This document shows, piece by piece, positions 11,320-22,677 of a stretch of 64,000 nt of DNA. Location: positions 7,306,163 to 7,370,162 of the forward strand of contig NC_133367.1 of NCBI RefSeq assembly GCF_049309525.1. Direction: 5' to 3'. Each line of letters begins with the position of its first letter. The first letter of the stretch is position 1. The notes under the pieces were generated by a model. It searched no databases. It saw nothing but the letters and a program-made list of their open reading frames with translations, and had not been told where the DNA came from. The DNA is from Garra rufa (Eukaryota > Chordata > Actinopteri > Cypriniformes > Cyprinidae). The position numbers and the translations under genes are program-made.

Positions 11320-11908
11320 CTGCAGAAGAGAAGATGAAGCAAGCAAGATCAATTTAGTTCTGATTTAAAGGTCCACTGTATTACAAAATGAATACAGAAA
11401 AAAATACTATTCTAAAACAAGATCAAGTAATTGCAAGACGTTTTTTTAAACATTTAAATACATAAATATTCAAAAACAAAGTCTAATAGTCACAGTTATT
11501 GGAAAGAAACTAGAAAGACACTCAGCAAACTCAGGAGAACAGAAACGTCCCACAGAGCAGAAGAGCAAAACCTCACTATATCATGATTTTTAGTTTACAA
11601 ATACAGAGTGTGCAATTAAAAGCCTCAAGATCTTTCAGAAGGAGTGAGAAACATCAGCACAGAGAAAACTGGCTTGAGAAACTGAATGTTTTTGCACCAA
11701 GGGTCTGCGAGTAACACATTTTTAATTCTCTGTATGTATGTGCTGTACATGTGGCAGAATTGACAATAAAGCAGACTTTGACTTTGATCATCAGTTCAAC
11801 AAAACCCACAGCATCTGATATGATCATTCTGATGAAACACATTGTCCAGATTATTGTCATTTATTTGACAATCATTTATTTGTGTACCATTATTTGATCA
11901 GGTCTCAC
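11320..11908. other. Intron between LRR exons 5 and 6
   Basis: No exon or clear repeat was identified. Confidence 0.45.
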
Positions 11909-12082
11909 CTCAGTGTCTTGAGTTGACAGTTTGGATCCTGTAGTAAATGATTGAGCTCCTTCACTCCTGATTGTCCAGGATCATTTCCTGTGAGATCCAG
12001 CTCTATCAGGTGTGAAGGGTTTGATCTCAGAGCTGAAGCCAGAGCTTTATAACCTTCTTCAGTGATACTGCAGTTTGAAAGC
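11909..12082 (-). CDS. LRR exon 6 of 8
   Basis: A 174-bp cassette with acceptor tctggttctag and donor gtgaga. It encodes LSNCSITEEGYKALASALRS, then LIELDLTGNDPGQSGVKEL and DPNCQLKTLR. It is intact, with a full LRR motif. Confidence 0.72.
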
Positions 12083-14289
12083 CTAGAACCAGAATGAAAA
12101 TGTCACATTCAGATGATTAATCAGTTATTCTAGAAATGACCTAAACAATGAAAATCCCTAAACACAATTATATTTTGTTCCATATTCAAATGAACTAAAA
12201 CTTAGCTGTAAAGAAAAATCTGACAAATAACCACTGAATTAAATTAAATTGTTAGATATAAATTGAGGTGGTTTTCCCTTTGTCTCTTTCAAAGATCACA
12301 CAAGTCTTGGGGTTTTGAAGCCAGAAGATGAGACTTTATTAACAAAGGTCTACCGGGTCTCTTTAAGTTGGCTCTTTTATACAGATTTCTTCTAGGTGTG
12401 TTCTATTCATTTCATACATATGGCTATTGTTCCCATTTTTGGCCTTGTGACTTCAATTTGCTTGCCCTGAAGCGGACTGAAGGCCACCAATTATGTTAGG
12501 GAAGAGGCCCCATCTATACATCTATTGTCTAATGTCAAAACATGATGTGCAACTCGAGCCTACAGTATAAGGTATGTCTGCACATTTCCAAATGGCTAAG
12601 CTTTTTCTAGTGTGGGCCTTCTCAAACACAGGCAATATATGATTATAATAGTGAAATAACTTGATGCATAAATGGCTATAGTCACATTGATTATACTTGA
12701 TCTGATTAATCAAAAATCTTCACAATTAACTTTTGTATCTCCAGCTTACAGTCACTTTCAAGTTAACCTTCTGAGCTCCTCTGTAATATTTTTGTTCTGT
12801 ATAGTACTGTGCAAAAGTCTTATTCCACTAGTATTTTCACCAGATAAAAATGGTTTGAAGTCAGTTATTTCTATCTTTTGTTGGAGTGTGTCAGTAGGAA
12901 ATATCAGTTTACATTACAGTTAACATTCATGTTGCCATTCATTGTAATAATCCAGTGAGATTTTAGTTTGCACAAGGAGTCTGACAACAGCCAGTGCTCC
13001 ACACAGAGATCTGATCTCATCATCATCAGTCCGTCTGGAATGACATGAAGAAACTGAACAAACTGAGACAGACTAAAGGCCTTTTCACACTCAACACAAA
13101 AATTTGGATAAATGACGCTTTTGAATTGAAAGAAATGAATCCCTATGGGGCTATTCACACCAGACAAGATCATTCAGAAGGATTTTTTCCACCCTCTCAA
13201 ATGTTATTACAAGAACAAGAATGTTTATAACATATCCATGCATTTATTTACTGACGTGAAGAATTACAGGCGTAACACTGTCCTATAATAATAATAATAA
13301 TAAAGCAAAACACAGGGGAAAAAAGGAAAGTCTTCCGTGTTCAGTCTTTTTAGCGCGCAAAGTTATTAAATGTAGGTTAAGTTTAAATCTGACTCCATTT
13401 TAATTGTTACCTCACCTTTGGGTTAGAATGCCAGTTGTTATTGATCATTCATAGGATACTTCAGACATCTGGTTATTCTATTTATTCTTTAGTATTATTT
13501 TACTCGTTTATTTGGGAGTTTACTAGAGTCAATAATTACAGAGTTAAACAGAATGAAATCAAATGTTACAATTGATTATCAGCCAGGTATTATGCCAATT
13601 ACATAGCCAATTCAGAGAATATCAAATCATATCAATACAAACATCAAATTCTCAAAGATAAATCTAAGAGTAAAAAGATGCATACCTGACCTTAGCAGAA
13701 TACATAGTGTGAAGTATAGAAATACACATTGCACTATGGGCTTCTCGCTACAGAATCGCCCTGATCCTTTTGCTCTATCTCCTTAAGTACCCAGACCAAG
13801 ACAAATAACCCCCGAAATGGAGACAGGAACCTAACAATTGGAATTTGCATTGATCAAGTCTCAGACATGATCGTTTTCATCTTTTGGGGAAAGATGGTAA
13901 TTTGCACGAAAGACACTAGGAGACAGCACACCCTCCACAGTGAGCAAAATATATATAGACTTTTAGGATCTGTTTACCCTTTAGTTTACTTCTTGTAAGA
14001 ATGAGCCCATTGTACCAGACACACAAAGACAATTCAAATGATACCAAACATGACTGTGAATAACACTTGCGTTCATGTAGAACACTATATTTTGATATTG
14101 ACAGTCATAGATATCTGAGTCAAAGGAGATGGGTGAGGGGAAATAGTTGGGAACGACGGGTGAGAAAGGACTTCTTCTCTAAGGGAAATGTGGAACCATA
14201 TGTCTGGATCTTAATGCACCGTGTGTGTATTGTCCGTCTCAGAAAATCAACATGCCTGAGGATCTGTAAACCTTACAGTTTAAACTGTT
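12083..14289. other. Intron between LRR exons 6 and 7, mostly unassigned
   Basis: No exon is seen. A block near 12250-12540 reads on the minus strand toward an AATAAA and could be a retroelement end, but no boundaries were found. A short (taa)n run lies near 13290. Confidence 0.4.
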
Positions 14290-14670
14290 TGTCAGCAACA
14301 CATCCGGACCGTCAGGTTCCATGACCACGCCCACTCGTTCCCAATCACCAACCTACTGATCTCCTGCACCTGCCGCTCCTCATCATCTCACCTCCATAAA
14401 ACCACAGCACTTTCACCAGCACGCCGTCAGATCTACTTGTTAGACACTGGACTCAAACCTTTCTCCTGCCAAACCGACCATTTACCTGCCTGCCTTCCTG
14501 CCGTTCTATTTGTCTTTAAGTTAAGTTATATCCTGCCTTCTGTTTGTTTTGCCTTATTTCTCATTTTGATGTGATTTATGTTCTGAATGATACCTTTCTG
14601 TTTTTGAGTTGATTATTAAAAGGATCTTTAAGTTTACCTACCCCTCTCTCTCTTTCCTCCGAGCCTGACA
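14290..14670 (+). mobile_element. Solo LTR (381 bp) with exact 5-bp TSD
   Basis: The element begins TGTCAG and ends CTGACA, the TG..CA form of an LTR. An exact 5-bp duplication, ctgtt, flanks it at 14285-14289 and 14671-14675. Removing it and one ctgtt restores tttaaactgttgaagtgatt, which is intact near 5226. A TATA-like ccataaaacc near 14393 and an attaaaagg near 14612 fit promoter and polyadenylation signals for plus orientation. No internal retroviral-type region is present, so this is a recombined solo LTR. Confidence 0.88.
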
Positions 14671-14721
14671 CTGTTGAAGTGATTTTCATCATTTTGATTC
14701 TTGTATGTGAATGTTACTGAC

Positions 14722-14886
14722 CTCAATCTCTCCAGTTTACAGTGTGAATCCTTCAGTACGTCACATAAGTCATTCACTCCTGTGTTTGTGATTTGATTCC
14801 TGCTCAGGTTCAGTTCTCTCAGGTTTGATTTCAGAGCTGAAGTCAGGATGAGACACTGTTTCTCTGTAATACTGCATCCACACAGG
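14722..14886 (-). CDS. LRR exon 7 of 8 (9-bp internal deletion)
   Basis: A 165-bp cassette with acceptor tgtcttcag and donor gtcagt. It encodes CGCSITEKQCLILTSALKSN running directly into LRELNLSRNQITNTGVNDL. Three codons present in exon 2 are missing, in frame, at the loop before LREL. Confidence 0.7.
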
Positions 14887-14962
14887 CTGAAGACAAAAAG
14901 AAGAATGATCATAAAGAAAATATTTATTAATTTCACTTTTCCTTAATCCTCCCTGTTCTAGC

Positions 14963-16174
14963 TCAGGGCTGTTCAATTAGATTTATTTGGGGGCCGGATT
15001 ATCATTATCAATTTTGAAGGGGGCCGTTCCAAACTCTTTTTAGGGGGGCCTATACAATTACATTGAAATGCATATTCACTAAACAAACTAATATTACCAA
15101 CACCAACATCTATAAAAGGTTAACATTATTGATGTCAATCAATTAAAATAAATAAATACAGGTTATCATGATTTTAAGTATTTTTAATTTTACATAAGTG
15201 TTTGCTTACCACCAAGTATATTTTGGCCATCAAAATAACATTCACATTGGATCATAAGAGCTTTAAAGTGCTACAAATGTTGCAAAATGCTTAAGTCTTT
15301 GAAAAGTGCTTGAATTTCTCTCTCAAAAGGTTGTCCAAACCCTGAAATGAATACTGTAATAACATTCGACTGTGCTTAAGTTGGCATTACTTCTGATTTC
15401 TGACATAGTCTACATCAGCGCTGTTTATAACAGAATTCTGAGCAGAATTTGAAAGATTGTCAATAGATCTTTCAGCAACCTTAATTCATTCAAGACAAAT
15501 TCAAACACTTTTCACTGGATCAGTGTCACAAAATCAACTTTGGTTCCCGAGTAAAGGCTGTTCTAAGTTCGGACAAGTGTGTTTGTGTTGCGGTGCGATC
15601 TGATAAACTGTCCGAGCTGCGCAGCTCAAACGTGGCGCGCTTTGGTTTCTCTTTGGTTTTGTTTGATGTTTTATGTTTCTCATATGAAACAGAAATAGCA
15701 GAGCTTATGAGTTGAATAACGCGATGGTCGCGCCAGTGAGCCCGCTCACAAAATTTAGTTGCATCGGCATAAAAAATGCGACCATTTGGTCGCAGTCTGG
15801 AGTCCTACGAGCGCTTGTCAAATCTGCCGTCTATTGATGTTGCGGTCTCCGGTAGATTATTATTGTTGTTCTTGTATGGAGTTAAAATTGTTGCATAATT
15901 CCAAATAAATACATTATCCACAAATAAATGTAAAGCGATTTAATAAACCAATCATAATCACAAAATAAATAAAATGAGATCCACAAATAAATCGTAGAGT
16001 TCCACAAGCATAAATTATATGCACATGTAAAAAAAAAAATGAATTGCATACTCACAAATATTTTTTTAGTATACAAACACAACTTTGCCCAGCATTTATA
16101 TGTGAATCACGTACTGTGCATTTTAGATCGCTGCGCGTATTTGTGAATTTTGAAACATTTCAAGCGTCAAGACT
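14963..16174. other. Mobile-element debris, hAT-like 5' end at 14963
   Basis: At 14963 the sequence leaves LRR-unit homology (gttctagctca) and starts cagggctgttcaatt, followed by gggggccggatt, typical of a hAT terminus. No matching right end was found, so it is truncated. The rest is AT-rich, with a cacaaataaa-type repetition near 15900-16000. Confidence 0.45.
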
Positions 16175-17629
16175 CAGGCTCCGTCCACACGAACGCCGGT
16201 GCGTTCCCTATCCGATAATTTTTTTCCCTCGTTCTAAAAAAAATTCCGTAAACACGAAACCACTGAAAACGGTGTAATATATATGCCAGACCAGTGTGGG
16301 GTGCTGTAATTCAGCCATAGAGATACGCTATACACGGAGAAGAAGAATTTGAGCATGCGCATAACCTTGCGCGCTGTATACGAACTAAGAGGAAGAAGAC
16401 GAAGATGCGAACATTATCGCTTGTTGCTCATAACAGTTGCATAGAAGCAATAGATTTTGCTGTAATAAAGCTAGTAGGCTTAGTAGCAACACGAACGCAA
16501 TCATGTAGTCCGCCATTATTGTTATTGCTGTTACGTGTGACGCAGCCGACACGTGATGTGATGTAGGGGTGTAAATATTAATCGATTCGTATCGATGCAT
16601 TGATTATGCAGCCGACGATTCAATGCATCGATTCGTCCGCAAGAATATCGATTAATGTGTTTATTTTGCCGCCTGTTTGTTCACTTGTCTATTTTTAGAA
16701 TCTGTTCCGACCTTTCTTTTACTGTCTATGGCTCCTACGTAAGCGTACTGCCTACTCCTAAGCTGCGGGTGGTGCTAACCTCATTGTCTTCTACTTCACA
16801 CGCGTTACTTTCGTTTCACAGTCCATCTATGATGTTGTTCATGTTCACACACCTCACGTTGTTGTCTGACTTTCAAGAGCGATGATTTTGAACTGATTTT
16901 GTGGAGTAGTATTCTATTTGCAGTTCATCTACTGCAGAGGATGTGTGACCATTACCTCTTAATAAGATGCAAATTGTATTTTCAAAATGTAACCAATTTT
17001 GTATAAATGAAACTTTTTAAAACAGTGAATAGGCTAATTGGCCATAGTAGACCTGCACTATAAGCATTAGCCTTTTTTTTTATTATTACAATTTATCTGA
17101 TTGCACTTTGTAGATGCAGTAACTTATATTTGCTGTTCTATTTGCAGTGCATTGAGCACAACTGCTTTAGTGTAACATACACATCATGTGAATAGAATAC
17201 TGTTTCTGTATTCTCAATAAAAGGCAAATTATTTAATATTTTTGTTGATTTATTTGAAACTTAATAGATATCATGTTAAAATATCTAGTATTGAATCGAA
17301 TCGGATCGAATCGCATCGTATCACAGGGAATTCTGAAGTATCGAAAATAATCGAATCGTTGGCTTAAGAAATCGGTATCGTATCGAATCATCTTGAAGGC
17401 TCCGATTTACACCCCTAATGTGATGACATCATCGTTTCACAAAATATACGTATTGGCTGTACACACGAAACCGCAGGGGGGTCGTTTTAAGATTTATCCA
17501 CTTTGGGACCCGGTTTCAAAAAATTGCGGATTCAGTCTCCTAAAACGCCGGATCCGTGTGGATGAAACGCTAATACGATAAAAAATTTATACGTATACAG
17601 CGAAACGCGTCTCCGTGTGGACAGGCCCT
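16175..17629. mobile_element. hAT-like element with GTCCACACG inverted termini
   Basis: The left end (caggctccgtccacacgaac) pairs with the inverse of the right end (gagggcctgtccacacgga). A second, younger hAT is nested inside at 16564-17417. I could not establish an exact outer TSD, so its edges are approximate. No transposase frame. Confidence 0.6.
16564..17417. mobile_element. Nested hAT transposon, 854 bp, exact 8-bp TSD
   Basis: It begins TAGGGGTGTAAAT and ends with the inverse ATTTACACCCCTA. The 8-bp sequence atgtgatg flanks it exactly (16556-16563, 17418-17425). Sub-terminal regions are rich in atcgattcg and gaatcgaatcg motifs. No transposase is encoded, so it was mobilised in trans. 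Confidence 0.88.
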
Positions 17630-17810
17630 CAAATTAATCCACAAATGGATGGACTCCACCCACCTTCTACTTAAGCCAATCAGACACCAGCCACGTGGGG
17701 CTGACCAATCGTTGCACGTTCTCGCTCCAACCAATCATGTTTGTAAGGTCACTTATATGGCCACAAGATATTAATTCGTGGGAACCTCATATGTTACATA
17801 TGTTATATAT

Positions 17811-18762
17811 TAGGGATGTCACAATACTCAATATAATATTGAACCGTTCGGTACGACATCCACGGTTCAATACGCGCTTGTGAATTGCGGTTTTTCGGTT
17901 TTGCATCTAAATATCTTCCTTCCTTTTATTTCTCTTGGAATTTTCTGTATGTTTGTCCACAATTTCATGTGCTGAAATGAGAAAACGCTTCCCCGCTTAT
18001 ATTTGAAAAAAATAATAACGCAACACGCAGAGCATCTTCCATTCTAATGACATGCAATGATAAGCCTTTCTTAACCTGTTGTCCAACAAAAGTTATAAAA
18101 ACAAGTTACAAAAACATAACTTGTTTTTAATTCACAACATCAGTCGAGTGTTTGAAATAACTTCCTAATGTTGTGATCTGATGTGGATTCTCATCACATA
18201 ATGAGGCAGACGATAAATTCTATACTCATATTCAATGTATGTCGATTAGCAATGGCTTATGAAAATACCCGAGATGGCTTGAAGAACACAGATAAACCAT
18301 ATATTGTTGCAGACGAGTGTTTATTGTCCTTAGATTTCATCATTCAAAACGTTTACCGTTATATCTTGTTTTTAATAAGGTACAGCAATAGTGATGCTTT
18401 TATCCATATCAGAGAAGCTGGAACAGAACGTTATTAGCGCTACTTCTTTGATGCATATGACATGTGTTTTTTTTGTTTGTTTTTTTATGCACAAGGGCGC
18501 CCTCTGGCATCCAGTATGAATGAAACCCATTCTATTTTGCGTAAAAATCTAAAAAAAAATATACCTCTCTCAAAAGAAAAATTAAGCAGACACATACTAA
18601 ACCACACTTTATCTAGTGTGCAGAGGTTTACAGGAGTATTTTGTTAATTTGTTCCAAAAAAACCCACTCTGAAGTGGCAAGATATCAGAACCGAACCGAA
18701 AACCGTGGTTAAAAACCGAGGTATGTATTGAACCATGGACTAACTGTATTGTTGCATCCCTA
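17811..18762. mobile_element. hAT transposon, 952 bp, exact 8-bp TSD
   Basis: It starts TAGGGATGTCACAATAC and ends with the near-inverse gtattgttgcatcccta. The duplication ttatatat lies at 17803-17810 and 18763-18770. Both sub-terminal regions share ggttcaatac-type motifs. Interior frames are short and show no transposase signature. Confidence 0.87.
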
Positions 18763-18799
18763 TTATATATTATATGTATTATAAGTATTATATTTTATT

Positions 18800-19280
18800 A
18801 GTCATATTCGTTATTTTCCCCTTCATTTCGATCTCTTTACTTAATGTTTTGAATGGTTCTATGACTGGGACATTTACTGGAAGGCAGTTCAAAGGTCAAA
18901 ATTAAGGGGGCAAACAAATATAAACGAAAATAAAAATAATATATACAATAATAATAGGCTAATAATAATAGTAATAATTATAATAATGATGACGATAATA
19001 ATAATACAATTACGGAAAAAAGACGCAGTTAATAGAAGGAATGCAGGCCTATTTTACTGTGTGACGATACATGATTTCCAAACGAAACTACGTGAATAAT
19101 TCACTCTTCACTGAAACACTATATAGCTATTTGTCTGTTAACTAGACTAAATAAAATACAATATATGTTAAATTCAGCCTTTGAACTGCATTACAATAAA
19201 TATCCCAGTCATAGAACCTACATTCAGAACGTTAAGTAAAGAGATCGAAATGAAGGGGAAAATAACAACGTATAACATAT
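18800..19280. mobile_element. Non-autonomous element with inverted repeats of about 100 bp
   Basis: The left arm (18805-18905) contains gttattttccccttcatttc and ggttctatgactggga. The right arm (19165-19270) contains the complements tcccagtcatagaacc and gaaatgaaggggaaaataac. Between them is a 260-bp AT-rich core with a run of aataat. The family is unknown. Confidence 0.75.
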
Positions 19281-19766
19281 ATCATAATATCATGTTCTCA
19301 CGAGTTAAATGAAGTGGCCAAGACAAACATAAGTGAACCGAAGGTGTCCCCTTACAGTATAGATGTTCTTAAAATGATCTTAAGTACGAAATACTTTTTA
19401 GTATATTAAGTATAAAATTAGTGTGTGAAAACAGAGTAAGTATTATTTACGTGCATTATGGAAGTGCACATTTTTCCATTTGGTGTGGTTGCTGTTACAC
19501 AGTCTTTGGTTATATGATTTGATTACATTACTCGACCACCACTGCAGAACCTTCACTGTCATTTTCCATTTTTATAGAAATTATTATTATTTTTTTTTTA
19601 CTGCAGTTGGAAAATGTAAGCTACAATTCTAAACTGAATGCATCTGACAACAGGGTTTATTAGTTATTAGTTAGAATATTTATGACGAATGGTAAAGGCT
19701 GGAAGATGTAATGCTACAGTGAACTTTAATCTGACTGTAACTGCTGTACAGTATAATGATACTAAC
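19281..19766. other. Non-coding stretch before LRR exon 8
   Basis: No gene is seen. From 19718 it carries the LRR-unit flank gaactttaatctgactg that precedes the exon at the other copies. Confidence 0.5.
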
Positions 19767-19940
19767 TGTAGTTTCTCCAGCTTGAATTGTGGGTTCATCA
19801 GTAGATCACTGAGGTTTTTCACTCCAGAGTCTCCTAGTTTATTCCTGCTCAGGTTCAGTTCTCTCAGTTGTGATGGGTTTGATTTCAGAGCTGAAGTCAG
19901 GATGAGACACTGTTTCTCTGTAATACTGCATCCACACAGA
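19767..19940 (-). CDS. LRR exon 8 of 8 (most upstream)
   Basis: A 174-bp cassette with acceptor ctgtcttcag and donor gttagt. It encodes CGCSITEKQCLILTSALKSN, then LRELNLSRNKLGDSGVKNL and MNPQFKLEKL. It is nearly identical to exons 3 and 4 although 13 kb away, so the unit has spread by segmental duplication. Confidence 0.7.
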
Positions 19941-20043
19941 CTGAAGACAGAAAGAGAAAGAACATGATGATCATCTTAATAAATGTGTTTTGCATCTTCC
20001 AGCAGACTTTTGCTGACAAATAAATGGTGATATCTGTGTGCAG

Positions 20044-20215
20044 CAGTGTTGTTTTTGACAACCATCTTAGATTTAGTCTTAGTCTTAGTCTTTTGGACTA
20101 AAATGCTTCTTAGTTTTAGTCAAATTTTAGTCACTTCTATATGTGATAGTTTTAGTCCAATTTTAGTCGACGAAAAGTCAAAAAGGTTTTAGTCTAGTTT
20201 TAGTCAAAAAAAGGG
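20044..20215. repeat. hAT-like terminus with TTTTAGTC repetition
   Basis: From cagtgttgtttttgaca the sequence runs into repeated ttagtcttagtc and tttagtcaaattttagtc blocks, a pattern seen at the ends of some fish hAT elements. No partner end is found before the DIRS element. Confidence 0.45.
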
Positions 20216-20402
20216 AAAAAAGTAGTCTTTTAACAAATTAATGTAGGTCAGTAAGTATTTTGCTGTTGGGTAGTGTCACTTATAAGTTCTGAAAATAGCA
20301 GATCTATAGTTCAACACAATGTGAGCTTCCGGATCGACTATTTTCACCAATAATTACAATAATGAAGGAATGTTTTAGAACATAAAATACAAACAAGGAT
20401 GG

Positions 20403-20467
20403 AATGCTAAAACGGCTTGCCATACTAGTATAGCAAAGAGTATTTAATGCTAAAACGGCTTGCCATA
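20403..20467. repeat. Short direct repeat
   Basis: A 22-bp block beginning aatgctaaaacggcttgc occurs at 20403 and again at 20446, just before the DIRS leader. It may reflect an insertion-associated duplication. Confidence 0.6.
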
Positions 20468-20840
20468 GCGTCAGATACTTTTTAAGTTCCCTTTTGAGAG
20501 CTACACTCGATGCTGCGCTTGCTAAAGCGCTTTGGGAACGTCTCTATTCGTGACCAGCTGTGAATAATGTGTGTAACACGTCAACAGAATTGACCCGGAG
20601 GTATTATAGCCTCGGTTGATGACGTCATCAGAGCGCACCGTGACACGAGGCTATAAATAGATGAGCCGCAGGTGCATCGTCAGGTCTTTTGTCTTCAGAT
20701 CATTCTGTGCATGTGTGTGGCAAGAACGCTCTCTCTCTCAAATCAAACTATTGATCTTGTTAGGAGTTAGTTGTCAGCAGTCAGTGTGCAGAACTTTCAT
20801 TCTCTTTCTCTCTCTCTTGTTCAACGTATGAAAGCAGAGA

Positions 20841-21176
20841 ATGAGTCAACAAAGCTGTAAGCGCTGTGTGCCTCCTTGCTCTCGTCCTATGAGCGAGTTA
20901 GACACACACGATTACTGCTTTGTTTGTTTGGGGGAAGAACATGCGGTTATGGCGATAGAGAAAGGCGGATGCGAGCACTGTGATCTTCTCACAGTTAAAA
21001 TGCTTCGCTCCCGTCTGAACTATTTCCATTCCGCACCCACATTAACATCGTGGGGTTCTCATATGGATTTGGTTCATGAGCAAGAGACGGGTCTGTCCCT
21101 TTCGCTTGCCGTGTCACCAAATCCTAACATTCCCTCTCGTGATCACGAAGCGCGCTCTTGCTTCTTCGGTTCATGA
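20841..21176 (+). pseudogene. DIRS ORF1 (gag-like) N-terminal fragment
   Basis: A 111-codon frame with a cysteine-rich start: SCKRCVPPC, then DYCFVCLGEEHAVMA and GGCEHCDLL, then LRSRLNYF. The CVxCLG-EHA...C-HC...LRSRL pattern is typical of fish DIRS ORF1. The frame breaks at 21176 and related sequence continues in another frame. Not a host gene. Confidence 0.65.
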
Positions 21177-22359
21177 GAGGGATGACGTTTCTCTTTTGTT
21201 CGAGCAGCCAGCCTTTGAGCATTTCTCACACGAAAGAATCTGTAGCGGAATTGCTAGAGGTGGTTGCTCGTGCTGTTGCCAGGTTACAACTTGACTGGCT
21301 ATGCAAACAAAAAACCCCCAAACATAATACTGTTTTAATCATGAATTAAACCATATACTTCTCGCGTCTTTGTGCCTTCGACGTCGACTTTTTCGACTAT
21401 CGTGGGTGTAAATTCGCGAGGGTATACAGAGATGCCTCGGGTTTGAAAAGACGCTCGTTAGCTATCTCTCGCCCGCTTCGGCATCTTCAATTAAAAAGCC
21501 CTTCCCCACTAAACCGAAAGTGAAACCTATCGTATTACATCAACGTTAGTGGGTAAAGCTTACTAAGCTGCAAGTCAGGCTTGTACTGCGCTGCACATAA
21601 TGAAAGAACTATGTTGCAGGCATACCAGGTCGACTTATTGAAGGAATTGAGTGTGGGCGGAGCTCCGTTGAGCAAAGATCTGTCTCTCTGTGCGACCTAG
21701 CAGACGGCCCGTGTAAACCATCGGCCGTTCAAAGAGTGCTTTAGTCAGCACAGAGAGGCATTTGTGACTAAATCTAACAGGATTTAAAGAGAAAGATACT
21801 TTATTCCTGTTGGATTTTTTCCCTTGTGTTTTCCTCTGGCTTATTTGTTGACTCTGTTGACTCAGTAGTCACCAGATTTTAGTGGATTAAAAAACATGAA
21901 GCATGTAGAATTTTCAGAAATTCTTTCCTCACCGCACTCAAGGGAAGGGGCTGTTTGCCCAGCCTCGCCCCGGTCCTTCAAAACCCAGGGAAGTTCAAAA
22001 GCTGAGCGTGGCTGAGCGCGCTCCCCCTCGTGGGAATTGGAGGGTTCGCCTCGTTCAGCAAAATCCCAAGCCGGACCTCAGGACTTTCATTAACAAGAAG
22101 TCCTAATGGTCCGGCAACCAGTGGGGTAGCCCCCCCCCTCGCGGAAGGGGGCGCAGTTAGATCTTGTCGCCCCTTCCTAATAACATCATAAAACTCTCCT
22201 TCCCCGCCACTTCGTGTGTTTCGGGGGGCAGAAGTTTCCAGTGAAATGTTGGATGTTCCGTTGCTTCCAGCTGTCATCCTGGACGCGGAACATCTCACAC
22301 CCCCTCAAAAGGAAGTATCAAAATTATACCACTCTCAGAGAGTCTGGCAGCATGAAAAT

Positions 22360-22677
22360 CTCTGTCAGGCATCTCCCTTTGGGTGCTAAAGACAGTAGAA
22401 TACAGAATTCAATTCTGTCATCATCCTCTGCGTTTCAACGGCGTGGTTTCTCACTTCCGTGAAGCCGGAGTTGATGTACGTATTGTCACAAGAGCTACAA
22501 TCTCTTCTGAGCACAGAGGCCATATAACATGTTCCTCTGCCAGAGAGAAAGTCAGACTGTTACAGCAGATACTTCCTGGTTCTCAAGTAAGATGGGGGAC
22601 TGCGTCCAATCTTAGATCTTTGAGGCTTAAACCATTCAGTCAAAGCACTCAAGTTCAAGATGCTAATTATCAATTTG
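22360..22677 (+). pseudogene. DIRS reverse-transcriptase fragment, frameshifted
   Basis: The plus strand shows LKTVEYRIQFCHHPLRFNGV, a block preceding the reverse transcriptase in DIRS polyproteins. Further on, in a different frame, are remnants reading ALKFKMLIINL next to the gap. The frame changes indicate decay. Sequence stops at the N run. Confidence 0.6.

Larger units (their letters stand above)
4934..19940 (-). pseudogene. NLRC3-like (fish NLR) leucine-rich-repeat exon cluster without a NACHT exon
   Basis: Eight minus-strand exons of 162-174 bp (4934-5095, 5283-5456, 5928-6101, 6573-6746, 11149-11319, 11909-12082, 14722-14886, 19767-19940) each encode one NLR-type LRR. The consensus has the form CSITEKQC..L.SALKSN followed by LRELDLS.N..GDSGVK. 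All have canonical acceptor and donor dinucleotides, lengths divisible by three and the same phase (two bases left over), so they form interchangeable cassettes. That is how fish NLRC3-like receptors are built: FISNA and NACHT on long exons, then many LRR exons, sometimes ending in B30.2. No NACHT exon (usually about 1.8 kb of open frame) occurs between 19940 and the gap. Mobile elements fill the large introns. The cluster is either the 3' part of a gene whose 5' part has been displaced, or a pseudogene. Function, if any, would be cytosolic innate sensing. Confidence 0.6.
20485..22677 (+). mobile_element. DIRS-type retrotransposon, decayed 5' part, cut by assembly gap
   Basis: The leader has the terminal pattern of fish DIRS elements (gttcccttttgagagc, then gctttgggaacg). 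A gag-like ORF1 start follows at 20841, then degraded frames, then a reverse-transcriptase-like block at 22360-22677. DIRS elements use a tyrosine recombinase rather than a DDE integrase. That domain and the 3' inverted repeat would lie in or beyond the gap, and crocc sequence already begins at 23178, so the copy is probably truncated. Frameshifts and stops show that it is dead. Confidence 0.72.

Noticed and set aside
20841..21294. Host cysteine-rich protein gene
   Set aside because: The cysteine pattern and leader sequence are those of DIRS ORF1, and the frame is broken.
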